Source: Deltaproteobacteria bacterium (GTDB lineage: Bacteria; Myxococcota; Myxococcia; SLRQ01). Taken from it: DNA of 64,000 nucleotides. Where the stretch lies: assembly GCA_007130885.1 (NCBI GenBank), contig SLRQ01000066.1, forward strand, positions 62,001-126,000, given 5' to 3'. Made by a program: the position numbers and the translations under genes. How positions within the stretch are numbered: the stretch's first letter is position 1; every line of letters starts with the position of its first letter. Below, piece after piece: positions 37,818 through 46,109 of the stretch. Below the pieces are notes generated by a model. The model saw only the letters and a list, made by a program, of their open reading frames with translations, searched no databases and had not been told where the DNA came from.

Positions 37818-39155
37818 CTACTCGCCGGAGCCTCGCACGAGGGGTTTCAGCTCATCCAGCCCATAGCGTCGCCCATAAGCCGCCGGTACGCCAGGGCAGC
37901 GCTTGTTTTCGGGACAACCGCGGCAACCTTCCGCTTTCATACGATCAGGTGGTAGCTCGACTTCCCGATTTTCGTCTAGTAGCCACCTGCGGTCGACCTC
38001 ATGCGTTTGGGGCAGTACACATGGTGGGACCGCCGCATGGGTGGATGAAAGCAGGGAGCTGGTTCGTATGCCCCGCTCGGTCGCTACCTCGGTGGCTCGA
38101 AGCACCGCCGGAACCAGTCTAGAGTAGCGAACCAGGACACCCTCGGCGGCGGGGTTGTCATGAGGACAGATTAGGGCCGACAGGTGCCACTCTACCGGCC
38201 GACCGCCGGTTCCGGCGGGAATTGCTCCCGCCATGGTCTCCAGGTGGTCCACGTTCAAGCTGCACGCCACGGTGTTCAAGGTGACTCGATGTCCCGCTTG
38301 CAGCAGCTCATCGATCCCGGCTCTCGCATGCTGGAGCATGCCGGTAGTGCCGGTACAAGCATCATAGGTGGCCGGGTCCGTGGCGTGCAGAGAGACGAAG
38401 AAGGACAAACGATCGGCAGGCTCCAAGTTTCGCGGGTCGATTCTGGTGCCGAAAGCCAGGGCGTTTGTTTGGACTTGAACCTCGCGGAGGCCCGGCTGAG
38501 CGAGGGCTTCTCTCACCTCGGCCTGAAAGCTGTCTTTCAGCGTGGGCTCTCCTCCCGTCAGAGAAAAGGTAGCTCCGGGCAGAAGCTCTGCTGCTTGCCG
38601 AGCGCAGGCCAAGACTATGTCCTCGGCCGGCTGGGAGTGGGTGGGGGCGGAACAGAATGGACACGCCTGGTTGCATCTGCTGGTGGTTCGCACCAAGACC
38701 TCCACGGAGTCGCCAAGCGGCCCGGCGGAGCGTTCCACCGTAACGAAGGGAAAGAGCTTGCGCAAAACCAGCTCGGGATCGTCCTTGATGTCGTGCACCA
38801 AGGCGGCAAAACCCTTCAGCTTCCTAGGGATGCGGTCACCCAGCCTTCTGACTATTTTTTCGAACAGCAGGAGCACCTTCATGTCTGGCTGATCGAGCTG
38901 TTGCTTTCCATGATAGGAAAGAGCAAACGGACCGATCTCGCGAAAGGCCGGCTGACCTCGTTTGCTGGGCTCCAAGACTAGGGAGAAAGGAAGGCCTCCT
39001 TGACCGTGAACGGTCACTACGAGCCGGTCATCACCCAGGATGCAGTCACGTACCGGTATTCCCATCCGGCGCATTACTGCATCGAGCATTTCCAGCCAAC
39101 GCTGGTCGGAAGGCACGATAGCTCGCACTCGCGAACTACTGGCGGTGTAGATCAT
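37818..39155 (-). CDS. Radical SAM protein heading the nitrogenase-like operon
   Basis: 445 residues. The first 150 residues are an extra region with a strand-rich domain (about 44-108: LVVTVHGQG, FSLVLEPSKRG, FALSYHGK, then a helix). The rSAM motif is C161-x3-C165-x2-C168 (SRCNQACPFC), followed by LTGGEPTLKD. The C-terminus has CRGCPENKRCPG (C-x2-C-x5-C-x-G) and AYGRRYGLDELKP. It is the first gene of the operon and is 14 bp from the NifH-like gene. The N-terminal domain resembles the extension of the NifD-like subunit, which suggests they recognise the same partner. The reaction is unknown. Confidence 0.85.
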   Translation of the reverse strand: MIYTASSSRVRAIVPSDQRWLEMLDAVMRRMGIPVRDCILGDDRLVVTVHGQGGLPFSLVLEPSKRGQPAFREIGPFALSYHGKQQLDQPDMKVLLLFEKIVRRLGDRIPRKLKGFAALVHDIKDDPELVLRKLFPFVTVERSAGPLGDSVEVLVRTTSRCNQACPFCSAPTHSQPAEDIVLACARQAAELLPGATFSLTGGEPTLKDSFQAEVREALAQPGLREVQVQTNALAFGTRIDPRNLEPADRLSFFVSLHATDPATYDACTGTTGMLQHARAGIDELLQAGHRVTLNTVACSLNVDHLETMAGAIPAGTGGRPVEWHLSALICPHDNPAAEGVLVRYSRLVPAVLRATEVATERGIRTSSLLSSTHAAVPPCVLPQTHEVDRRWLLDENREVELPPDRMKAEGCRGCPENKRCPGVPAAYGRRYGLDELKPLVRGSGE

Positions 39156-39467
39156 CTTTGGTCAATGCTCGCTGCGGCGAAGACCGAGCTCGCGGTTTCG
39201 TGGGGCCGGAGGAAGCCTTTTTCGAGGTCGCCCCCCCGAGCAGGTGGATTGTACGTTCTCGCTCGCTCTTGGCGCAAGAAGTGCTGCTCGTTCTCCATGT
39301 CTGGGGGTTGGCACGTAGGATAGAAAGAAAAAGCTCTGCTTTGAAGGTGATTGGGCAAGACACGTGGTGCGAGGGCGTGCTATGAGGAGAACTTGGGCTC
39401 GGCTCAGGGGCACTCTGTTCTTGGGCTACGTGGGTGGCTTTGACGGTTGGGCACGAAGACCGGTAGC
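39156..39467. promoter_or_regulatory. Divergent gap between the nitrogenase-like operon and the kinase gene
   Basis: 312 bp that must carry both divergent promoters. It is open in several frames for 60-75 codons. One minus-strand ORF (39358 to 39152, or from ATG 39298) ends with TGA overlapping the rSAM ATG as ATGA, the same coupling seen inside this operon, but it has no good ribosome site or recognisable sequence. I do not call a gene here. Confidence 0.45.
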
Positions 39468-41564
39468 ATGCAGCAAGTGGACGGCGAAAACGAGCAAGTG
39501 GGCCGTTACGAAATCATTCGGCCCTTGGCCAAGGGAGGTATGGCCGAGATCTTCCTGGCGCGCCAGGCCGGACCCGCCGGCTTTGGTAAGACCGTAGTGG
39601 TGAAGCGCGTTCTAGCGCATCTGGCAACGGACGAAGATTTCATCGAGATGTTTCTGGACGAGGCTCGTCTGGCCGCGTTCCTCTCTCATCCCAATGTCGT
39701 CCAGGTCTTCGACTTCGGCGAAGATTCGGGGAGCTACTATCTGGCCATGGAGTATCTGGCCGGCGAGGATCTGTCGGCCGTCTTTCAACAGGCCAAGGCG
39801 CGTGGGCGTCCGATCGATCCGCAGACAGCTTGCCTAATATGCTCGCATGCCCTGGAGGGTCTTCATTATGCTCACACCTTGACCGGTGAGGATGGTGAGC
39901 CTCTCAAAATAGTGCATCGGGACATCTCTCCTTCGAACATCATGGTGACCTACCAGGGTTCCGTGAAGTTGCTCGACTTCGGCATTGCGAAAGCCGCTGG
40001 GAAGATGGTCCGGACACAGGTCGGCACGCTCAAGGGCAAGTACATGTATATGTCGCCCGAGCAGGCGCGCGGCCGGCCGGTGGATGGTCGCAGTGACCTC
40101 TTCGCGCTCGGAGCCGTACTATACGAAATGCTGACGGGCGTTCGTCTCTTCCAGAGGGACAATCAGCTGGCGACGTTGATGGCGGTGGCCGAGGAGCCCA
40201 TACCAAGCCCGAAGCGGCATAGGCCCGATCTTCCCGATGAGGTGGAGGAGATCGTCATGCGCGCGCTGGAGCGAGACCCGGCGGGTCGCTTCTCTTCGGG
40301 CCAGACCATGCGCGAGGCCATCGACGAGTACCTCGCCAAATGCGCCTACGCGGCCGCAAACGCTCAGCTTCGCCAGTTCCTGTTGGATCTTTTCGGAAGG
40401 GAGCACATATCCCAAAGGGCGCGCCCACCAACCACCAGCCCGGGTGTGCGAAAGGCGAAAGACGGCGTCCGGTCGGGCGCGGCCAAGGCCGGCAAGTCTC
40501 CGGATGCTGCCCCGGAGTTCGCGGAGGAGCCGCCGAGCCCCTCCGATGAGCCGCCCACACCCAAGCCGGATCCCAGGTCCGAGGACGCCGTCGACGAAAC
40601 GGGCGAAGCTGAGGAGGAGCCTACGCGCCTCACATCTCGTCCGTTCTTCAATGATGAGCCCGAAGGTGTCGAAGAAGGTGCAACGGATGGTGTCCCGCAG
40701 GTTGCTTCTGGAGAACCCGAAGCGCCGCCCGAGGAGGATCAGGATCTCGACGAGTGGGGTCAGAGCACCGGGCCCTTGGAAGATGACGAGGATCTGGAAG
40801 AGCCGGCCGGAGGTGGCGGCGGGCTGAAGAAGATCGTCGCGGGCGCCGCCGGCGCCGTGCTAATCGGCGTTGGGGCGTTTCTGGTGCTTGACGGCTACTT
40901 CGATGGGTTGATCGGGGAACAAGATATCCCGGTTGCCGAGGAAGAGGCTGTCGAGCCACCCGTCTCTCCAGACCCTGTCGAGCCTCGGGAGGAGGGGGAG
41001 CCCGAGGAAGCAGAGACCGTTTCTTCGGAAGAGTTGGAAAACGACGAGCCGGAGTCCCTGGAAGCCGACGAGCCCGATGCTCCCGTAAAAGCGGCTCCCG
41101 AGCCGGCCTCTCCCGAAAGAGTTCCGAAGCCCGTCACTCCCGCAAAGCCGGTGTCGGAGCCGGAGAAGTCTGCTCCGGCGCAAGAGCCCGGCAGGCAGGA
41201 AGAGGTTGCCGCGCCCGAGGTAGATCCAGAGCCCCAGCCGGCCGAGCCGGAGGAACCCGAGGTTGAGGAGCCGGCCGATGAACAAGAGGTGGCTAGCGCC
41301 GAGGCCGACGAGCCGGAGGAGCCGGCGGAGGCTGTCTCTCCCGAGCCTGCTCAGCAGCGGGGCAAGCTCATGGTAAACTGTGTCCCCTGGTGCAGGATAT
41401 ACTTGAACGGCCGCGATACCCAGCGCACATCACCCGCAAGAGACATCCGTCTTCCCGCGGGAAGTCATGAGCTGCGGGTGGTCCATCCCCCGACGGGAAT
41501 GGAGCGTTTCGAGGATATCGTCATCGAGCCTGGGGATGAGACTGTGATTGTGGTAAGGTTCTAA
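39468..41564 (+). CDS. Membrane Ser/Thr protein kinase with C-terminal PEGA domain
   Basis: 698 residues from ATG 39468. The kinase domain (about 13-280) has the Gly-loop LAKGGMAEIFLA, the catalytic VHRDISPSNIMV (HRD with Asp and Asn), DFGIAK and the activation segment YMSPEQARG. A long Pro/Glu-rich linker is interrupted by one membrane segment (KKIVAGAAGAVLIGVGAFLV, about residue 450). A second Glu/Pro linker and a C-terminal PEGA-type beta domain (GKLMVNCVPWCRIYLNG...) follow. The layout is common in Myxococcota: cytoplasmic kinase, periplasmic PEGA. The targets are unknown; three exported proteins follow on the same strand. Confidence 0.92.
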   Translation: MQQVDGENEQVGRYEIIRPLAKGGMAEIFLARQAGPAGFGKTVVVKRVLAHLATDEDFIEMFLDEARLAAFLSHPNVVQVFDFGEDSGSYYLAMEYLAGEDLSAVFQQAKARGRPIDPQTACLICSHALEGLHYAHTLTGEDGEPLKIVHRDISPSNIMVTYQGSVKLLDFGIAKAAGKMVRTQVGTLKGKYMYMSPEQARGRPVDGRSDLFALGAVLYEMLTGVRLFQRDNQLATLMAVAEEPIPSPKRHRPDLPDEVEEIVMRALERDPAGRFSSGQTMREAIDEYLAKCAYAAANAQLRQFLLDLFGREHISQRARPPTTSPGVRKAKDGVRSGAAKAGKSPDAAPEFAEEPPSPSDEPPTPKPDPRSEDAVDETGEAEEEPTRLTSRPFFNDEPEGVEEGATDGVPQVASGEPEAPPEEDQDLDEWGQSTGPLEDDEDLEEPAGGGGGLKKIVAGAAGAVLIGVGAFLVLDGYFDGLIGEQDIPVAEEEAVEPPVSPDPVEPREEGEPEEAETVSSEELENDEPESLEADEPDAPVKAAPEPASPERVPKPVTPAKPVSEPEKSAPAQEPGRQEEVAAPEVDPEPQPAEPEEPEVEEPADEQEVASAEADEPEEPAEAVSPEPAQQRGKLMVNCVPWCRIYLNGRDTQRTSPARDIRLPAGSHELRVVHPPTGMERFEDIVIEPGDETVIVVRF

Positions 41565-41623
41565 ACGGTTCGGCTGTTGTTTGGCTTCCTTTGCGCCGCA
41601 CTGTTCTGATAGGGTGAACGATA

Positions 41624-43096
41624 ATGAAAGCTCGAATCAGTCTAGTTCTTGCGAGTATTATTGGACCGCTGCTTCTCGTCTCGGTTGCAAAAGCGGAGGA
41701 AGGTAGCGGCCAAAGAGAGGCCGTCGCCGTGACGGCCCTGCACGAGCGAGCATCGCGCGAGGCGCTCATGGTCGATCGCGCGGTGCGCCGCTGGGTGGAA
41801 GCCAACGGGAGACTGGAGCTTGTCGACCTGGACGAGCACGCTCTCGGAGACTTTCTAGAAGAGGAGCGAAGGAGGCTGGAGACGGCCCGCGCGGTCAAGG
41901 AAACCGGCGTCGAAGCATACGACATGATGAGCTTCGAGACGGCGGTGATGCGGCTGGACCGAGCCATCGAGGCATACGAGCAGCTCGACCTGACGAAGTA
42001 CCTCACCGAACTTCTCGACACCTACTTCATGCGTACATTGACGCTCTTTTACGAGGGTCAGCCTTCGCGTGCTCGCAATCAGATCCTCGACATATTTGCC
42101 CTAGACCGCGGCTACTCCCCCGACTCCGGCCGCATCACACCGGAGATCGAGGGGTTGCTCGACGAAGGCCGGCGCGCGGTAGACGAGTCACCCGAGACCA
42201 CACTAGAGATTCAAACAGATCCTGTCCCTGCGTGGGTGTATGTCGATGGCCGCTTTAGAGGCGTATCTCCCGTCGAGCTGGGCGACCTCGAGCCCGGCCA
42301 TCACTTCGTCACCGCTCGAGCTCCCGGCTACCGGTTCGCTCAAGAGAGGCACCTGGCGGCTCCTGGTCAGATAGCAAGGCTGCGGCTTAGCCACTCCGAG
42401 CGCGGTGAGGAAATGCTTGCGCACCTGCAAGCGGTCGGCTCCGGCATTATCGAACGAGATCCCGCTTCACAGGCCATGACACTGGCTCGATGGGTTGGAT
42501 CCGACAATGTTCTCGCAATCGGCGTTCGCTTAGACGATGAAGGTGTGGTGCTGCACGGATGGCGTTTCGCGTCCGACGGGCACCTGAAGGCTCATGCGCG
42601 GACAAATCTTTCGCGCCGGCAAATCGGCTCGGATGGACCTATTGCTCAGTTCCTTGATGGGCTGTACGCGGATGTCAGACCGAGGGGCGATGATGGTGAG
42701 CCGATAAGGGAGCTTCACGTAGCGCGAAGCTTTTTCGACTTCGACGTGGAGTTCGGGCATAAGGGTTGGGGCCTCGTCGCCACCAGCGCGGGAGTGGCCA
42801 CGGCGGTCGGCGGAGTCTTCATGGGACTCGCGGCCCGCAGTGAGGAGCAAGCAGCGAAGCAAGTGCCCCAGCTCGATATGGATAGATACGTAAGCACCAT
42901 GAGGGGAGCCCGATTGCGTGCCACCGCGGCTGATACGATGTTCATCGTGGCCGGTTTGGGGGCTGCCGCCGGTGTGTACCTTTTGATAGTGGACGAGCCG
43001 CCCTGGGGCGGGTGGACGGTGGATGAGTACTCTTCGCGGATGGGCGTGGTGCCTACTGGAGACGGTGCGGCGCTGATGCTCGGGGGCAGCTTTTAA
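41624..43096 (+). CDS. Exported PEGA-domain protein
   Basis: 490 residues. Signal peptide at the N-terminus (MKARISLVLASIIGPLLLVS, then VAKAEE). A helical region (about 60-190) resembles helical repeats (AYEQLDLTKYLTELLDTYFM). A PEGA domain follows (about 190-250: TLEIQTDPVPAWVYVDGRF, then GVSPVELGDLEPG). Near the C-terminus are two hydrophobic segments (GLVATSAGVATAVGGVFMGL and MFIVAGLGAAAGVYLLIV). The set-up is common in myxobacterial envelope proteins. It shares PEGA with the kinase 60 bp upstream. Function unknown. Confidence 0.75.
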   Translation: MKARISLVLASIIGPLLLVSVAKAEEGSGQREAVAVTALHERASREALMVDRAVRRWVEANGRLELVDLDEHALGDFLEEERRRLETARAVKETGVEAYDMMSFETAVMRLDRAIEAYEQLDLTKYLTELLDTYFMRTLTLFYEGQPSRARNQILDIFALDRGYSPDSGRITPEIEGLLDEGRRAVDESPETTLEIQTDPVPAWVYVDGRFRGVSPVELGDLEPGHHFVTARAPGYRFAQERHLAAPGQIARLRLSHSERGEEMLAHLQAVGSGIIERDPASQAMTLARWVGSDNVLAIGVRLDDEGVVLHGWRFASDGHLKAHARTNLSRRQIGSDGPIAQFLDGLYADVRPRGDDGEPIRELHVARSFFDFDVEFGHKGWGLVATSAGVATAVGGVFMGLAARSEEQAAKQVPQLDMDRYVSTMRGARLRATAADTMFIVAGLGAAAGVYLLIVDEPPWGGWTVDEYSSRMGVVPTGDGAALMLGGSF

Positions 43097-43108
43097 AGGG
43101 AGAGATAA

Positions 43109-43522
43109 ATGCGGACACGCGTCGGAATGATTCTTTGGATGGTGTCGGCGGCAGGACTCCTTTGGGGCTGCACGCTAATGATCGAGGGCCAGGAGGAAGG
43201 CCGGCCCTGCAAGGACGGCCTATGCCCGTACGGGTACTACTGTGATGCGAACGATCGGTGTCAGCTGGGCGTCAAGAAGACCGAAACAGAGGTGGAGTGC
43301 ACCACATCCGATGAGTGCTCATGCGAAGACGGTGGAGTGCCTGCTTGCGGAGAGGACGGCTTTTGCAGGTGCATGAGCTTTCAGGGAAGATTCGACGGTG
43401 TCGGAAGCGATATCGTGGGCCGAGAGGGGCGCTTCAACCTGGTCGGCTCGCGAGTCGGGTCAGGCAAGTGCAGCTCCGACGATACAGAAGGCTATAAGAT
43501 TCTTGGAGGAATTACGCAATGA
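43109..43522 (+). CDS. Cys-rich lipoprotein
   Basis: 137 residues with a lipoprotein signal (AAGLLWGC). The mature part is rich in cysteine, mostly in short spaced pairs (GRPCKDGLCPYGYYCDANDR, ECSCEDGG, GFCRCMS), an arrangement like the disulfide-rich modules of myxobacterial surface lipoproteins. It starts 12 bp after the PEGA gene and its stop overlaps the next ATG (ATGA). Function unknown. Confidence 0.75.
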   Translation: MRTRVGMILWMVSAAGLLWGCTLMIEGQEEGRPCKDGLCPYGYYCDANDRCQLGVKKTETEVECTTSDECSCEDGGVPACGEDGFCRCMSFQGRFDGVGSDIVGREGRFNLVGSRVGSGKCSSDDTEGYKILGGITQ

Positions 43523-44451
43523 AGATGCGAACGAACCTGTGGCTCGTAGTGACGTTGCTCATTTTTGGAGTGTCTCTGGGTGCTTGGGCCAATGAAGGTC
43601 TTGCGCCCTTGAGCTATCAGGGCCGTCTTCTCGCTGACGGCGAGCCCGTGCCCAATGGGGAGTATACGTTGACGTTGGAGCTGTTCGAGGATGCCGGCGC
43701 CGCCGAGCGGATTTGCGGAGACCGAAACGTGACCTTGGATGTCCTAGGCGGTTACTTCAACCATAGCTTCCAAGATCCCAACTGCGCCGAGGGTCTTCGA
43801 AGTCACACCGGGCAGGTATACGTGCGCGTGCTGGCGCGTGGTGGAGTCTTCGGCGACCAGGACGTGAAGCTTGGCATTCATCCGATATCGACGAGCGTGT
43901 TCGCGATCCATGCCGCCTCGGGCGGCGGCGTTGTCGGCGACATAGTTGCGAGCATGCTGACCCCGGAGGAGTTTCGCGCGTTGAGAGGGGACGGATGGGT
44001 TCTGGCGGACGGCCGTGCTCATCCAGGGTCCACTTACGAGGATATAACCGGGCGCGAGACCGTTCCCGATCTTCGGGGCGTCTTCCTCCGAGGCAAGGAC
44101 CACGGGCGCATGGATGACGACGGTCGAGGCAATCCCGACGGAGATCTTGCCCTCGGTGAGTGGCAGGGCGACGCTTTCGAGCAGCACAGCCACGAGGTTC
44201 TTCTGCATGTCGACGCCGAGGAGCTCATCGAGCCGCCGGAGGAAGGTGCGGGCGGCAATGGCGAGAACGGCAACGACAACGGCAATGAAAACGGAGAAGA
44301 TAACGGCGACCCGGTCATGGAGGATGGACCGGCACTTCCTTTCTCCGTGATTTCCGACGACTGGAAGTACTCGGTCGAAACGAGCGAGGACGGTGAGGCC
44401 GAGACCCGCCCGCGTAGCGTAACCGTCAACTACTTCATCAAGATCGACTAG
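43519..44451 (+). CDS. Secreted protein with phage-tail-collar-like domain
   Basis: 310 residues. Signal peptide (MKMRTNLWLVVTLLIFGVSL, then GAWAN). A beta-rich first half (LSYQGRLLADGEPVPNGEYT) is often seen in exported proteins of delta-like bacteria. Residues about 135-230 match the tail-collar fold: WVLADGRAHPGSTYEDITGR, VPDLRGVFLRG and the His-containing GDAFEQHSHE. A Gly/Asn/Glu repeat tract follows. There are no other phage genes, so this is a cellular surface protein using a collar domain. Coupled to the lipoprotein gene by ATGA. Confidence 0.75.
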   Translation: MKMRTNLWLVVTLLIFGVSLGAWANEGLAPLSYQGRLLADGEPVPNGEYTLTLELFEDAGAAERICGDRNVTLDVLGGYFNHSFQDPNCAEGLRSHTGQVYVRVLARGGVFGDQDVKLGIHPISTSVFAIHAASGGGVVGDIVASMLTPEEFRALRGDGWVLADGRAHPGSTYEDITGRETVPDLRGVFLRGKDHGRMDDDGRGNPDGDLALGEWQGDAFEQHSHEVLLHVDAEELIEPPEEGAGGNGENGNDNGNENGEDNGDPVMEDGPALPFSVISDDWKYSVETSEDGEAETRPRSVTVNYFIKID

Positions 44452-46102
44452 CGGGCTCCGTAAGAGGCTGCAGCGCGCGGTAACCGTGAGCCCGCACCCA
44501 GTTGACGTGGGCACCCCGGCAGTTGCTCGAGTGGGAGCAACTCCGGCAGCGGTGGCTCTTCGTGCGGTAATGCTCCAGAATGAACCGGCGGGTGTAGCCG
44601 AAGATGTCGAGGCGACCGTCCGCCCGAAGCATCGACGCATCCAGCGTGCGGGGTGACGGCCGCGGTGTGCGCTTGCAGATGCAGGCCGGTATGCCTTCGA
44701 CAGGGACAGACGGGTGAAGAGAAGTAAAAAAGCTCTCGAGATCCGGGTCCAGCTCCACTGCATCGGTCAAGCGGTTGTGGGTTCGCCCGGTCACCACCAG
44801 ACGTCCTTGGTGTCCCAATTGGAGCAGGTAAGGTGCGGTTGTCTTGTCCAGGTAGGCTACCACCTCGAAGCTGCCCGGCAGCGATAACAACTCTTCGAGG
44901 TGCTCCACAGTGGATGCATACGCTCGCAGAACCCTTCGGCCCGCCAGCTTCTCTTCCCGCAAAAGCTCTTCCAGGTTCGCGTAGCTATCCAGCTCCAGGA
45001 ACAGGGTATCGCCGGGCAGCCGGGCAGCATCCGCCGCGGCGGCCGCCGTTGCGGCATCGGGCGCCCGAACCCACGAGGTGGCGAACGAGCAAGGGGGAGT
45101 AGGCACCGGCTCGTTGGAGCCGGAACCAAGCGTAGCGCGGTAAACCTCAAGACTGTTGCCTCTTACCGCCTCTAGAGTTGCTTCCAGGTTTTCGCAGAGA
45201 TCGTGGATATAGCAGCGGCGACAGCGATCAGGTTGCCGGCAGGACAAGGGATTGCCGGTCTCCAGCAAGCAGTCGAACTCCTCGCGGCGGCCTCGCACCT
45301 CGTCTAACAGCTTGACGGGATCCTGTATTAGATGCTCGTGCCCCTCAAGATATGGAGGAGGAAACCTGTTGAACCAGATGTGTACATCCTCGCGCTTCGC
45401 CAGGCTTAGCGCGTACTGTATTGACGGCATGGCCTCTTCGATCTCGTAGAAGAGCGAGCTGCTACCGTCCTCGTAAGCCCGCCCGAATGGAACTATGTGC
45501 AAGAGATCGAACTCGCGAACTCCAAGCTCCATTAGCCCGTCGAGCAACCTGGGCAGAGCTTCAATGTTGACGCCGTTGAGGCAAACGTCCACGTTGACTA
45601 TGAGCCTCCCGTTGGACAACGCGTTGCGAAGGCCTCTTATCGTCTCGTCGAAAGCACCGGGGACGCCCACCAGAAAGTCATGAGTGCGGGCGTCGTGCCC
45701 GTGTATGGAGAAGGTTACCTCGCCGAGACCGGCCCTTACGGCGCGGTCGAGAAAGCGCTCATAGGCAAAAAGGCGTCCATTGGTGATGGTTTGCACTCGC
45801 TGATAGCCGAGCTTACGCCCCATGGCCACGAAAGAGAGGAAGCTCGGGTGAATAGTCGGCTCTCCGCCCGAGAGTATCAGGCGAGTGGCTCCGGCTCGAC
45901 GGCCGTCTATTATCTCGGCGTTTATCTGACGTTTGGAGACGAAGCTACCGTCATGGCTGCCGGTATCCAGGCAAAAAGCGCACCGGTTATTGCATCGCCT
46001 GGTCAAACGGACCCAGTGTCGCCGCTCCTCCGCGGCGGTTTGTCTCTTCTCCAGATCGTGTCTTACCGGACTTTGCCTCCGGTTTGGGTTATCCGACATC
46101 AT
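44438..46102 (-). CDS. Radical SAM protein with two Cys-cluster regions
   Basis: About 554 residues from ATG 46102. The rSAM motif is C37-x3-C41-x2-C44 (RRCNNRCAFC), then LSGGEPTIHPSFL. Two C-x2-C-x5-C segments follow: CRRCYIHDLC in the middle and CRSCSHSSNCRG near the end, the latter after a 200-residue region (from about 320) that I do not recognise. It is the downstream neighbour of the rSAM-methyltransferase gene, separated by 7 bp. Its 3' end overlaps the end of the collar-domain gene. Substrate unknown. Confidence 0.82.
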   Translation of the reverse strand: MMSDNPNRRQSPVRHDLEKRQTAAEERRHWVRLTRRCNNRCAFCLDTGSHDGSFVSKRQINAEIIDGRRAGATRLILSGGEPTIHPSFLSFVAMGRKLGYQRVQTITNGRLFAYERFLDRAVRAGLGEVTFSIHGHDARTHDFLVGVPGAFDETIRGLRNALSNGRLIVNVDVCLNGVNIEALPRLLDGLMELGVREFDLLHIVPFGRAYEDGSSSLFYEIEEAMPSIQYALSLAKREDVHIWFNRFPPPYLEGHEHLIQDPVKLLDEVRGRREEFDCLLETGNPLSCRQPDRCRRCYIHDLCENLEATLEAVRGNSLEVYRATLGSGSNEPVPTPPCSFATSWVRAPDAATAAAAADAARLPGDTLFLELDSYANLEELLREEKLAGRRVLRAYASTVEHLEELLSLPGSFEVVAYLDKTTAPYLLQLGHQGRLVVTGRTHNRLTDAVELDPDLESFFTSLHPSVPVEGIPACICKRTPRPSPRTLDASMLRADGRLDIFGYTRRFILEHYRTKSHRCRSCSHSSNCRGAHVNWVRAHGYRALQPLTEPASRS

Positions 46103-46109
46103 TACCCCA

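Noticed and set aside
38184..38981. 265-codon plus-strand ORF inside the rSAM gene at 37818-39155
   Set aside because: Antisense to a gene with a clear CxxxCxxC and GGEPT; no features of its own.
43519..44451. Prophage remnant suggested by the tail-collar-like domain
   Set aside because: No other phage genes are present, and the protein has a signal peptide and is coupled to a lipoprotein gene, so it is a cellular exported protein.
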